Assembly: GCA_963795555.1 (NCBI GenBank)
Contig: CAWCHZ010000001.1
Span: 62,001-126,000, forward strand
Origin: CAWCHZ01 sp963795555
GTDB taxonomy: Bacteria > Actinomycetota > Thermoleophilia > Solirubrobacterales > Solirubrobacteraceae
Direction: 5' to 3'
DNA length: 64,000 nucleotides
Shown: in pieces, positions 15,285 to 22,702 of the stretch
Numbering within the stretch: the first letter of the stretch is position 1
Layout: every line of letters starts with the position of its first letter
Notes under the pieces: generated by a model
The model's database searches: none
What the model was told of the DNA's origin: nothing
What the model saw: only the letters and a program-made list of their open reading frames with translations
Translations under genes and position numbers: made by a program

Positions 15285-15390
15285 CGCTGCCCGGCGCGGT
15301 CGACGTCGCCCAGAGCTGGCCGGCACGTGACGCTGCGCGGGGGCGCGCCGCATTCAAGTAGACCGCTCCGCCAGCCGATGGATTGGTGGG

Positions 15391-16836
15391 GTGTTCGACG
15401 TCCAGTCAGCGCTGCGCATGCTCGTGGAGGCCGAGGGCTCGGACCTCCATGTCAAGGTGCCCGCGCCACCGATGATGCGCGTGCACGGCCGGCTGGAGCC
15501 GCTGCCCAACGCCGAGCCGCTGACGCCGGCCGACAGCGAGCAGATCCTCGAGCAGATCCTCACCGACGCGGCGAAGCTGCAGGAGTTCGCCAGCGAGAAC
15601 GAGGTCGACTTCTCGTTCGCCTCGGCGAACTCGCGCTTTCGCGTCAACGCGTTCCGCCAGCGCGGCTCGGTCTCGATCGTCATGCGGGCGATCCCGTACG
15701 GCATCAAGACGATCGAGGAGCTCGCGCTGCCGCCGGCGATCCGCTCGCTGGCCGAGGAGGAGCGCGGGATCATCCTCGTCACCGGCACGACCGGGTCGGG
15801 CAAGTCGACGACGCTGGCGGCGATGATCGACCACATCAACAGCAGTCACGCCAAGCACGTGGTCACGATCGAGGACCCGATCGAGTTCCTGCATCGCGAC
15901 AAGAAGTCGATCATCAACCAGCGCGAGGTCGGGCTCGACACCGCGTCCTTCAAGCGCGCGCTGCGACGCGTGCTGCGCCAGGACCCCGATGTGATCCTGA
16001 TCGGCGAGATGCGCGACGAGGAAACGGTGCAGACGGCCCTGTCGGCGGCGGAGACCGGGCATCTGGTGCTCTCCACGCTGCACACGGTCGACGCACCCGA
16101 GACGATCAACCGCATCATCGATTTCTTCCCGCCACACGGCAAGCAGCAGGTTCGCGCGATGCTCGCCGGCACGCTCAAGGGCGTGATCTCCCAGCGGCTC
16201 GTGCCCAGCGACGACGGGCTCGGCAGGGTCGCGGTCTGCGAGATCCTCCGCACCACCGGGCGGGTGCGCGACATGATCCTCGACTCCGAGCAGACCGGTC
16301 GGCTCGGCGAGGTGATCGCCGATGGCGAGTACTACGGGATGCAGACCTTCGACCAGGCGCTGCTGCGCCACGTCCAGGCGGGTCGCGTCGCGATCGAGGA
16401 TGCGCTGGCGGCGGCGACCAGCCCGCATGACTTCAAGCTGCTGATCGCGGCCGATGGACGGCGCGGCACGACGATGGACGACGTCTCGATGGCCGAGCGG
16501 CGCAGGGAGGCGCAGCCGCGCGACGCCCAACGGGAGGCTGACGCCGAGCGCAGGGCCGCCATGCAAGGTGGGCCGGTCGAGCCGCAGGAGAACGGACATG
16601 GCGCGCTGGCTGGGCGCGAGGCAGACGCGAACCGCGTGCTGGCTGAGCGCGGCGATGCGGAGCGGGACCGCGGCGACGAGTGCGACGCGAGCCGCGGCGG
16701 CGACGCCACGCGCAGCGACGACACGACCCGCAGCGACGACGCGACCCGCAGCGACGACGCCATGCCCGAGGGCGAGCTGGTCGGCGTCATCGGGCCGCCA
16801 CGCGCCAGCGCCCCACCGCCACGCTATACCAGATGA
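15391..16836 (+). CDS. pilT: PilT-type retraction ATPase with a long low-complexity tail
   Basis: 481 residues. Residues 1-360 match PilT: SDLHVKVPAPPMMRVHGRLEP, Walker A GTTGSGKSTT (132-141), Asp box EDPIEFLHRDKKSIINQREVG, Walker B DPDVILIGEMRDEET and the AIRNLIRE-region equivalent. It would power type IV pilus retraction or a related machine. From about 370 on there is a charged, disordered extension with three ATRSDD repeats (16705-16758) not seen in typical PilT (about 340-380 residues). No other pil gene is present in the window. GTG 15391 is the only plausible start. Confidence 0.9.
   Translation: MFDVQSALRMLVEAEGSDLHVKVPAPPMMRVHGRLEPLPNAEPLTPADSEQILEQILTDAAKLQEFASENEVDFSFASANSRFRVNAFRQRGSVSIVMRAIPYGIKTIEELALPPAIRSLAEEERGIILVTGTTGSGKSTTLAAMIDHINSSHAKHVVTIEDPIEFLHRDKKSIINQREVGLDTASFKRALRRVLRQDPDVILIGEMRDEETVQTALSAAETGHLVLSTLHTVDAPETINRIIDFFPPHGKQQVRAMLAGTLKGVISQRLVPSDDGLGRVAVCEILRTTGRVRDMILDSEQTGRLGEVIADGEYYGMQTFDQALLRHVQAGRVAIEDALAAATSPHDFKLLIAADGRRGTTMDDVSMAERRREAQPRDAQREADAERRAAMQGGPVEPQENGHGALAGREADANRVLAERGDAERDRGDECDASRGGDATRSDDTTRSDDATRSDDAMPEGELVGVIGPPRASAPPPRYTR
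16705..16758 (+). repeat. 3 x 18-base in-frame repeat in the pilT tail
   Basis: Three tandem 18-base units encoding (A/T)TRSDD at 16705-16722, 16723-16740 and 16741-16758; copies 2 and 3 differ at the first two bases, copy 1 at a few more. Confidence 0.9.
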
Positions 16837-16846
16837 AGCGTGGCGC

Positions 16847-16852
16847 TAGAAT
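16847..16852 (+). promoter_or_regulatory. -10 box for leaderless HxlR mRNA
   Basis: TAGAAT ends 8 bases before ATG 16861 with no Shine-Dalgarno between; favours 16861 over GTG 16840 as the start. Confidence 0.6.
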
Positions 16853-16860
16853 CGATACCG

Positions 16861-17235
16861 ATGGCGCAGAACGATGACTGCCCGGTGTGCCGCACCGCCG
16901 ATTTGGTTTGCACCAAATGGACTATACTGATCATACGTGATCTGGCGGCGGGCAGCTCGCGCTTCTCAGAGCTCGAGCGCTCGCTGGAGGGCATCAGCCC
17001 GCGCACGCTGTCGTTGCGCCTGCGCGCGTTGGAGGAGGAGGGGATACTCGAGCGTCGCACCTACGCGCAGGTGCCGCCTCGAGTGGAGTACGGGCTGACG
17101 ACAAAGGGCGCGGCGCTGCTGCCGATCGTCGAGGACATGCGTGCCTACGGACGGCGCTGGCTGGGCGCCACCGGAGACTGCGCCCCACGTGGCGCGCCTC
17201 GAGGCGCCCCGCCCGCCCAGCCGGTAGCCGCCTGA
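16861..17235 (+). CDS. HxlR-family transcriptional regulator
   Basis: 124 residues from ATG 16861. Winged-helix domain: CPVCRTADLVCTKWTILIIRDL, then RFSELERSLEGISPRTLSLRLRALEEEGILERRTY, and a wing VEYGLTTKGAALLPIVEDM. HxlR proteins bind DNA as dimers and often sense reactive carbonyl or redox stress through the N-terminal cysteine; here three cysteines lie in the first 17 residues. The C-terminal tail is Gly/Pro/Ala-rich. Likely target is not adjacent; it may control itself through the leaderless promoter. Confidence 0.88.
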   Translation: MAQNDDCPVCRTADLVCTKWTILIIRDLAAGSSRFSELERSLEGISPRTLSLRLRALEEEGILERRTYAQVPPRVEYGLTTKGAALLPIVEDMRAYGRRWLGATGDCAPRGAPRGAPPAQPVAA

Positions 17236-17280
17236 ACAACCTGCTCCGGATCTACACCTAGCTCGATCGCCACGTCTCGA

Positions 17281-17318
17281 ACCCGCCTTGGGGAGCGGCG
17301 CTCGAACCCGCGACCTTC
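17281..17318 (-). pseudogene. tRNA 3'-half-like fragment
   Basis: On the minus strand the sequence reads GAAGGTCGCGGGTTCGAGC then GCCGCTCCCC: a variable-loop plus T-arm (GGTTCGA loop, four of five stem pairs) resembling the 3' half of a tRNA. No matching D-arm, anticodon arm or 5' acceptor strand is found on either side, so it is not a functional tRNA. Such a fragment can be the scar of an element that integrated in a tRNA gene; it can also be chance in GC-rich DNA. Confidence 0.35.
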
Positions 17319-17338
17319 GGGGGCGGTGCTGCGGCCTC

Positions 17339-17374
17339 CAAGCGCTCATGCGCCCTGCAAGCGCTCATGCGCCC
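17339..17374. repeat. Two copies of a 17-base direct repeat
   Basis: CAAGCGCTCATGCGCCC at 17339-17355 and again at 17358-17374 (period 19), directly before the Shine-Dalgarno AGAGGAG of the next gene. Confidence 0.85.
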
Positions 17375-17389
17375 GAGAGGAGCGCTCCG

Positions 17390-18793
17390 GTGTGCGCCGA
17401 ATCGGCTCGCGTGCGCAATGCGACCCTGCACCATGCTCTTCGCAGCTTCACCGACGACGTCGCGCTGCAGCTGTCGGCCGAGACGGCGAGCGGCGCCGAG
17501 GTGCCGTTCGAGCTGGTCGCCTCGCCGGGGGCTCGCACGCCGCTGTACTGCTATCGGGCGCGGGCCGACGTCTTCATCGATGAGCGCCTGGGGATGCTGG
17601 CCGCGCTGCCGTCCTATGCGCCGGCCACGCGAGCGCTTGCGAACCAGCGGGCGCTGGACGCCTACCTCGAGCTGCGCGGCGACCCGGTCCCCCCGGGCGG
17701 GCGCGAGCAGCGCGCCGACGCCGGCCTGGTCGCCTTCCTGGCGCGCGTGTTCGAGGAGGAGGCCGGCTTCGTGCTCGATGAGCAGCGCTTTGCGCGCGCC
17801 TATGAGGAGCTCGAGGCAGTGCTCTACGCGGGGCGGACGCTGTCGTGCGTGGTTGTCTTGGTGCATGGGCTGGAGATCGTCTCGCCGGAGATCGACCTCG
17901 GCGAGGGGCTGTCGCTGGTGCTCGGCGATGCGCTCGTCGACGCTCCCGAGGAGCTGTTGCGCAGCGTCCGTCAGGCGGGCGATCGCCCGCCGCTGCTGGC
18001 GATGCTGCGCATCGAGCGTGCGCCGGACGAGCCGCTGCCCGTGGCCGAGGCGAGGCTGCGCTTCCGACGCCTGCTGACCGCGCTGAGGCTGTTCGAGCAG
18101 GGCTCGTTCGCGCTCGAGCCGGCGGCCTGGCTGCGCACGGAGGCTGGCTTATGGCACATGGTCGCCCTTGGCGGCAGCGGGCGGTCCCATGGCGAGCCGA
18201 CCGTGATCGGCATCGCCCAAGAGGACGAGCTGCGGGCGTTCTGCTCGTTGATCGGGCGTCGCGCCGCTCGTCGTGGCGAGATCGCCTGGGCACTGGCGCG
18301 CTTCGAGATGGGTTGCGAGCGCTCCTCTCCACTCGAGGGCCTGACCGACCATCTGCTGGCCCTGCGCGCTCTGCTCGAGCCCGAGGGTCCCGCGAGCGGG
18401 CGCCTCGCGCATCGGGTCGCGGCAATCTGCGCGCTGCCGGCACGCCGCGCTGCGCTCGCCGTACAGCTGCTCGCCGCCGCGGAGCTGGAACGTGCCCTGG
18501 CGGCCGGCGAGGCGCCGGCTGATCGCGACACGCGGGTGCTGGCGGCGATCGTCGCGCATCACTGTCGGGCGCTGTTGCGCGATCTGCTCTGCGGCCACCT
18601 CGATTCCAACCTGTGTGAGCTTGCCGACACGCTGCTGCTCGAAGGCGAGCCGCTTGCGGAGGAGGACGAGCTGGGCGTGCCGCCGGCGAGCTTCGCGCCG
18701 TCGCCCGCGGCCGGCTCGGCGCCGCCGGCGGTCAGCCGGGCGTCGGCGGACACGCAGGAATTCGACGCGCTCGAGCTCGGCCACCTCAGCTGA
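17390..18793 (+). CDS. Unrecognised 467-residue protein with a weak HEPN-like segment
   Basis: Start chosen at GTG 17390, placed 7-8 bases after AGAGGAG at 17376-17382; a longer in-frame reading from 17288 passes through the repeat and tRNA-like DNA. No signal peptide or membrane span. Residues about 300-410 (LTDHLLALRALLEPEG, then GRLAHRVAAICALPARRAAL, then HHCRALLRDLL) have the helical layout of ApeA-type HEPN domains, but the RxxxxH ribonuclease motif is absent. The C-terminus is a Pro/Ala-rich tail. Function unknown; HEPN likeness is an inference from pattern only. Confidence 0.6.
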   Translation: MCAESARVRNATLHHALRSFTDDVALQLSAETASGAEVPFELVASPGARTPLYCYRARADVFIDERLGMLAALPSYAPATRALANQRALDAYLELRGDPVPPGGREQRADAGLVAFLARVFEEEAGFVLDEQRFARAYEELEAVLYAGRTLSCVVVLVHGLEIVSPEIDLGEGLSLVLGDALVDAPEELLRSVRQAGDRPPLLAMLRIERAPDEPLPVAEARLRFRRLLTALRLFEQGSFALEPAAWLRTEAGLWHMVALGGSGRSHGEPTVIGIAQEDELRAFCSLIGRRAARRGEIAWALARFEMGCERSSPLEGLTDHLLALRALLEPEGPASGRLAHRVAAICALPARRAALAVQLLAAAELERALAAGEAPADRDTRVLAAIVAHHCRALLRDLLCGHLDSNLCELADTLLLEGEPLAEEDELGVPPASFAPSPAAGSAPPAVSRASADTQEFDALELGHLS

Positions 18794-18822
18794 GCGCTGA
18801 GCGCTGCTGAGCGCTCAGCGCT
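18793..18822. terminator. 13-base-pair perfect hairpin overlapping two stop codons
   Basis: AGCGCTGAGCGCT (18793-18805), loop GCTG, AGCGCTCAGCGCT (18810-18822). The left arm starts in the last base of the plus-strand stop and the right arm contains the TGA of the minus-strand Nei gene. Likely bidirectional terminator; no U-tract. Confidence 0.6.
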
Positions 18823-19591
18823 GACAGCCGGGGCACCAGTAGGTCGTGCGGTTGCCGTCGCCCTGGCCGCGGCGGGCGATGATGGCCGCACAGCGGGGGC
18901 AGGGCCGCCCCGCACGACCGTAGACCGCACGCGGGCGTCGCTGGAAGCCCTCGCGCGCGGACTCGCGCATCTGCTCGCGCGCGAACCCGACGATCGCCAG
19001 CACCTCCTCGTCGCTGACGCGTCCGGCCGGCCGCCAGGGATCGATCCTCGCCGCAAAGCACGCCTCCGCCTTCCAGATGTTGCCGATTCCCGCCACCGTG
19101 CGCTGATCCAGCAACGCGTCGCCGATCGGCCGCGTCGGGTCATCGGCGCGCAGCCGTCGCAGCAGCTCCCGCTCGTCGAAGCGCTCGCCGAGGATGTCCG
19201 GGCCCAGCTGCGCCAGCCGCTGGTCGAGGCGCAGCCGCGACTCGCTCAACAGCTCGAGCACCGGCCCGTCGAACTGCACGATCTCCCATTCGCCAACACG
19301 CAGCACCAGCCAGGCGCGCCGCCGCGCCCGCGGCCAGCGCTGACCGCTGCGGTAGACACCCCATGCGCCGCTCATGCGGAGGTGCGAATGCAGTGTCAGG
19401 CCGCCGTCGAAGCGCAGCAGCAGGTGCTTTCCACGCGCGTCGACGGCCCGCACCGCGCGGCCGGCGAGCCGCTCGGGCCAGCGATCGGCCGCGTGGCGGG
19501 GCTGGGGGGTCCGGATCTCATCCGGCACCCGCCCCTGCAGCAGGGCGCCGATGCGCTGCGCGGCGTGATGGATCGTGTCGCCCTCGGGCAT
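18815..19591 (-). CDS. Nei/endonuclease VIII-type DNA glycosylase
   Basis: 258 residues beginning MPEGDTIHHAAQRI; after removal of Met, Pro2 and Glu3 are the catalytic pair of the Fpg/Nei family. Further marks: RGKHLLLRFDGGLTLHSHLRM, the helix-two-turn-helix LLDQRTVAGIGNIWKAE, and a C-terminal zinc finger CPRC ... YWCPGCQR. Removes oxidised bases in base-excision repair. 'MPEGDT' rather than 'MPELPE' points to the Nei branch. ATG 19591 rather than TTG 19597 because Pro must follow Met, and a TACGAT box lies 8 bases upstream. Confidence 0.92.
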   Translation of the reverse strand: MPEGDTIHHAAQRIGALLQGRVPDEIRTPQPRHAADRWPERLAGRAVRAVDARGKHLLLRFDGGLTLHSHLRMSGAWGVYRSGQRWPRARRRAWLVLRVGEWEIVQFDGPVLELLSESRLRLDQRLAQLGPDILGERFDERELLRRLRADDPTRPIGDALLDQRTVAGIGNIWKAEACFAARIDPWRPAGRVSDEEVLAIVGFAREQMRESAREGFQRRPRAVYGRAGRPCPRCAAIIARRGQGDGNRTTYWCPGCQR

Positions 19592-19599
19592 GCTCAACG

Positions 19600-19605
19600 A
19601 TCGTA
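19600..19605 (-). promoter_or_regulatory. -10 box for leaderless Nei mRNA
   Basis: TACGAT on the minus strand ends 8 bases before ATG 19591; no Shine-Dalgarno. Confidence 0.5.
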
Positions 19606-19654
19606 GGCGGCTCCCAGCTCGCCGGTGGGTGGTCGCTCAGCGCTGGCCGGCAGG

Positions 19655-20845
19655 TCAGCTCCCCAGCAGCTCGCGCGCGAGCCGAGCGCGCTCATGGTCC
19701 GGCGCGAACAGGAAGTCCGCGATGCGCGCCAACCCGGCGATGTCGTGCACATCCTCGTCGAGGTCGGGCACGACCGTGAGCTGCTCGACGTCGATCTCCT
19801 GCGCCAGCCGCCGCAGGCTGGCGCGGTCGCGCTCGGCGAGCGCCTGCTGGTCGCGCAGGCTTGCGTCCACGGTCCCCGCCAGCTCGGCTCCGAGCCACTC
19901 GCTCAACGCCGCCGTGACCGCCACGGCATCGCCCTCGCTGACGCCGCTGCCCGGATGGGCGCGGTTTACGACGGCCGCGCCGAACGGCATGCCCGCTGCA
20001 GCGAGCTTGTGCCGGAAGAAGACCGTCTCCTCGACGGGCTCGCGGCCCGGTGAGGTCACCAGCACGAAGGTCGTGCCGGGGTCAGACAGCAGCGCGCCGA
20101 CGTGCCGGGCGCGCTCCTTGAAGCCGTCGATCATCCCGGCGAGCGAGCCGAAGAACTCGCTCAGATCCTCCAGCAGGTCGACCCCGGTGAGCCGCCGCAG
20201 CAGCGCGAAGACGACGCTCGTGCCGCGTCCGAACAGACGCATCCCGAGTCCCGTCGGACGCAGGAACAGCTGCAGCGCCCGGCCCTCGAAGAACTGGCTG
20301 AGGCGATCGGGCGCGTCGAGGAAGTCCAGCGCATCGCGCGACGGCGGCGTGTCGAGCACGATCAGGTCGAAGCCACCCTCCTGATCGAGCTCGTAGAGCT
20401 TGGCGATCGCGGTGAACTCGTGCGAGCCGGCGACGGCGTCCGAGAGCTGTTTGTAGATCCGGTTGCCGAGGACCTCCTCGCGCGCGCTCTCGTCCGGGGC
20501 CAGGCGCGTGACGAGCTCATCGAAGGTGCGCTTGGAGTCGAGCATCATCGCCCACAGCTCGCCGCGCAGCTGCACACCATGGTCGTGCAGCAGGTCGGGC
20601 TCGACCGGCCGCGGCTCGTTGCCCAGCTCCGCCAGCCCCAGCGCATTGGCCAGGCGCCGCGCCGGATCGATCGTGACGACGGCGACCTTCGCGCCGCGCG
20701 CGGCGGCGCCCAGCGCCAGCGCCGCCGCGGTGGTCGTCTTGCCCACGCCGCCGGGCCCCGCGCAGATGCAGAGGCGATGTCGCGCGAGCAGCTCGACGAG
20801 CGCTCCGGCGGCGGGCAGCTGCTCGATCTCCTCGGGGGCCTTCAC
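19655..20845 (-). CDS. ArsA/Get3-like ATPase, second of a pair
   Basis: 396 residues. P-loop GPGGVGKTTTAAALALGAAA (30-49), switch I TIDPARRLANALGL, switch II VLDTPPSRDALDFLD. The 'deviant Walker' signature lysine of ArsA/Get3 (GKGGVGK) is replaced by Pro in this subunit. Such paired genes (mycobacterial Rv3679/Rv3680 type) are thought to work as a heterodimer in envelope or tail-anchored protein handling; arsenite transport is unlikely, as no ars genes are near. Its ATG overlaps the stop of the upstream partner by four bases (ATGA). Confidence 0.85.
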   Translation of the reverse strand: MKAPEEIEQLPAAGALVELLARHRLCICAGPGGVGKTTTAAALALGAAARGAKVAVVTIDPARRLANALGLAELGNEPRPVEPDLLHDHGVQLRGELWAMMLDSKRTFDELVTRLAPDESAREEVLGNRIYKQLSDAVAGSHEFTAIAKLYELDQEGGFDLIVLDTPPSRDALDFLDAPDRLSQFFEGRALQLFLRPTGLGMRLFGRGTSVVFALLRRLTGVDLLEDLSEFFGSLAGMIDGFKERARHVGALLSDPGTTFVLVTSPGREPVEETVFFRHKLAAAGMPFGAAVVNRAHPGSGVSEGDAVAVTAALSEWLGAELAGTVDASLRDQQALAERDRASLRRLAQEIDVEQLTVVPDLDEDVHDIAGLARIADFLFAPDHERARLARELLGS

Positions 20846-21786
20846 AGCGCCACGTCGAGCCCGTCGACCAGCCGCTCGAGCTGCTCGCGTCCGAGCGCTG
20901 CCGTGAACAGGAATGGCAGTGTCAGCAACGGGCAGCGACCCAGCCCGGCACGCAGCCGCGCCAGCTGCTCAGCCTGCAGGGCCGCGCGCGCGTGCTCGGC
21001 CAGCGCAGCCCGCAGGGCATCGTGCTCGGCTGCCTCGGCGTGCGCGAGCGCGGCGTCGATCGCCTGGCAGTCGTCCGCGCTGAAGCGGTCCGGATAGACC
21101 CCGTTGACGATCACCCGATCGAGCTGCAGGCCGGCCTCGGCGGGCAGGCGGCGATGCAGCTCCAGCGTCTCGTTGACCGGACTCTCCTCGGGGATCGCGA
21201 CGGCCACGATCCCGGTGAAGCGACGGTCGGCGAGCGTCCGCCCGATCGTCTCGGCCTGACGCCCGATCGGGCCCACGCGCGCGATCTCGGCGAAGGTCTG
21301 GGGGGCCTGCAGCATCGCGATCGACTGCCCGGTCGCGGGCGCGTCGACGACGACGAGGTCATAGCGCTGGGCGTCCTCGACGCGGCGCTCGCGCGACGCC
21401 AGCTCCCAGAGCTTGCCGACGGTGAGCAGCTCGGCGAGCCCGGGCGTCGCGGCGGCGAAGTAGCCGAACATGCGACTCGAAGCCAGCACGTCAGCCAGTG
21501 GCCCGACCGGCGCCTGGAGCCGAAGGTACTCCTCCAAGGCATGGCGCGGGTCGATCGAGACGCTCCACAGGCCCGGCGCGAGCTGCGCCTCGAGCATCGC
21601 GTCGAGTGGGCGTCCATTGCGCTCGCCGAGCACGCGGGCGAGGCGTCGCTGGCCGGCCAGCTCGGCGACGATCACCCGGCGCCCACGGCGGCTTGCCAGC
21701 AACCCCAGCGCCGCCGCCACGGTCGTCCGACCGACGCCTCCCTTGCCTGTCACGAACAGCAGTCGCTTGTGCAGGAGGTCGGGCAT
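20842..21786 (-). CDS. ArsA/Get3-like ATPase, first of a pair, P-loop lysine replaced by arginine
   Basis: 314 residues from ATG 21786. The nucleotide-binding loop reads FVTGKGGVGRTTVAAALGLL (12-31): the ArsA signature lysine (Lys15) is kept, while the P-loop lysine expected at position 20 is arginine. Later motifs DLVVVDAPATGQSIAMLQAP and VIVNGVYP fit the family. Translationally coupled to the next ATPase. The long frame upstream (to 22233) is the complement of parA and is not used. Confidence 0.85.
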   Translation of the reverse strand: MPDLLHKRLLFVTGKGGVGRTTVAAALGLLASRRGRRVIVAELAGQRRLARVLGERNGRPLDAMLEAQLAPGLWSVSIDPRHALEEYLRLQAPVGPLADVLASSRMFGYFAAATPGLAELLTVGKLWELASRERRVEDAQRYDLVVVDAPATGQSIAMLQAPQTFAEIARVGPIGRQAETIGRTLADRRFTGIVAVAIPEESPVNETLELHRRLPAEAGLQLDRVIVNGVYPDRFSADDCQAIDAALAHAEAAEHDALRAALAEHARAALQAEQLARLRAGLGRCPLLTLPFLFTAALGREQLERLVDGLDVAL

Positions 21787-21815
21787 GCCGCGCGGCTGGA
21801 GGGTATTACGCACGC

Positions 21816-21877
21816 TCCCGCGAAGCGCAAGCAGGGAATCACCCGCCGTCCCGCGAAGCGCGCGGGAAGGAATCACC
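21816..21877. repeat. Two-copy direct repeat upstream of parA
   Basis: TCCCGCGAAGCGC, eight variable bases, then GAATCACC, at 21816-21843 and 21849-21877. The second copy also contains the inverted repeat TCCCGCG-AAGCG-CGCGGGA. They fill the 148-base divergent gap between the ArsA-like pair and parA and could be operator sites. Confidence 0.7.
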
Positions 21878-21934
21878 TGCGGCCCTGCGAAATAGTGCGC
21901 GTATGGGTGTCCCCCGACCCCCGAGGAGCCACGC

Positions 21935-22702
21935 GTGACGGCTGTCGCGAAGGTGATCGCGTTCGCCAACCAGAAGGGTGGCGTCGCCAAGACGACCACG
22001 ACGCTCAATCTCGCGGTCGCGTTCGCCGAGGCCGGCAACCGCGTCCTGTGCGTCGACATGGATCCACAGGGCAACCTGACGATGTCCCAGGGCATCGATC
22101 CCGACACGGTGGAGACGTCGATGTACGACGTGCTCGTCCATGGCACCTCGATCCGCGAGGTCATCCGCCGGCGCGAGATCGACGTGGCCTGCGCCTCGAT
22201 CGATCTCGCCGGCGCCGAGATCGCGATGTCCACGCAGATCGGACGCGAGCGGGCGCTGGAGCGGGCGCTGGCGGCGATCGGCGAGGACTACGACTACGTC
22301 TGCATCGACACGCCGCCAAGCCTTGGCCTGCTGACCATCAACGCCCTCACCGCCTCCGACAAGGTGATCGTCCCCGTTCAGTGCGAGTATTTGTCGATGC
22401 GCGGACTCATCCAGCTGCAGAACACGGTCTCGATGATCCGCGAGCACCTGAACCCCGACCTGGAGATCGAGGGCATCCTGCCGACATTGGTCGATTCGCG
22501 GACGGTCCACGCCAAGGAGGCGATCGAGATCCTCGAGGAGAATTTCGGCGATCGGGTGTTCGCGTCGCGCATCCGCAAGACGATCCGCTTCGCGGAGGCA
22601 CCGGTGAAGGGGATGTCGGTGCTCAAGTACGACCCCGACGGGGTGGCCGCCCACGCCTATCGCCAGTTGGCCAAGGAGGTTCTCGAGGATGTCAAGCGCT
22701 AA
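21935..22702 (+). CDS. parA: ParA-family partition ATPase
   Basis: 255 residues. Deviant Walker A FANQKGGVAKTTTTLNLAVA (10-29), VLCVDMDPQGNLTMSQG, Walker B DYVCIDTPPSLGLLTINAL, and the DNA-binding-region pattern of Soj-like ParA. Would form nucleoid-bound dimers that position a cargo or the chromosome origin. GTG 21935 has GAGGAG upstream. No parB follows; instead ftsZ starts inside its last codons, so the cargo or partner may be the division machinery. Confidence 0.92.
   Translation: MTAVAKVIAFANQKGGVAKTTTTLNLAVAFAEAGNRVLCVDMDPQGNLTMSQGIDPDTVETSMYDVLVHGTSIREVIRRREIDVACASIDLAGAEIAMSTQIGRERALERALAAIGEDYDYVCIDTPPSLGLLTINALTASDKVIVPVQCEYLSMRGLIQLQNTVSMIREHLNPDLEIEGILPTLVDSRTVHAKEAIEILEENFGDRVFASRIRKTIRFAEAPVKGMSVLKYDPDGVAAHAYRQLAKEVLEDVKR

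Noticed and set aside
17270..17400. A complete tRNA gene on the minus strand
   Set aside because: T-arm and variable loop are seen, but no anticodon arm, D-arm or matching 5' acceptor strand; the T-stem has a mismatch.
19655..21786. Arsenite-export (arsAB) operon
   Set aside because: Two ArsA-like ATPases without arsB, arsR or arsD; loop sequences and pairing fit the Rv3679/Rv3680-type module instead.
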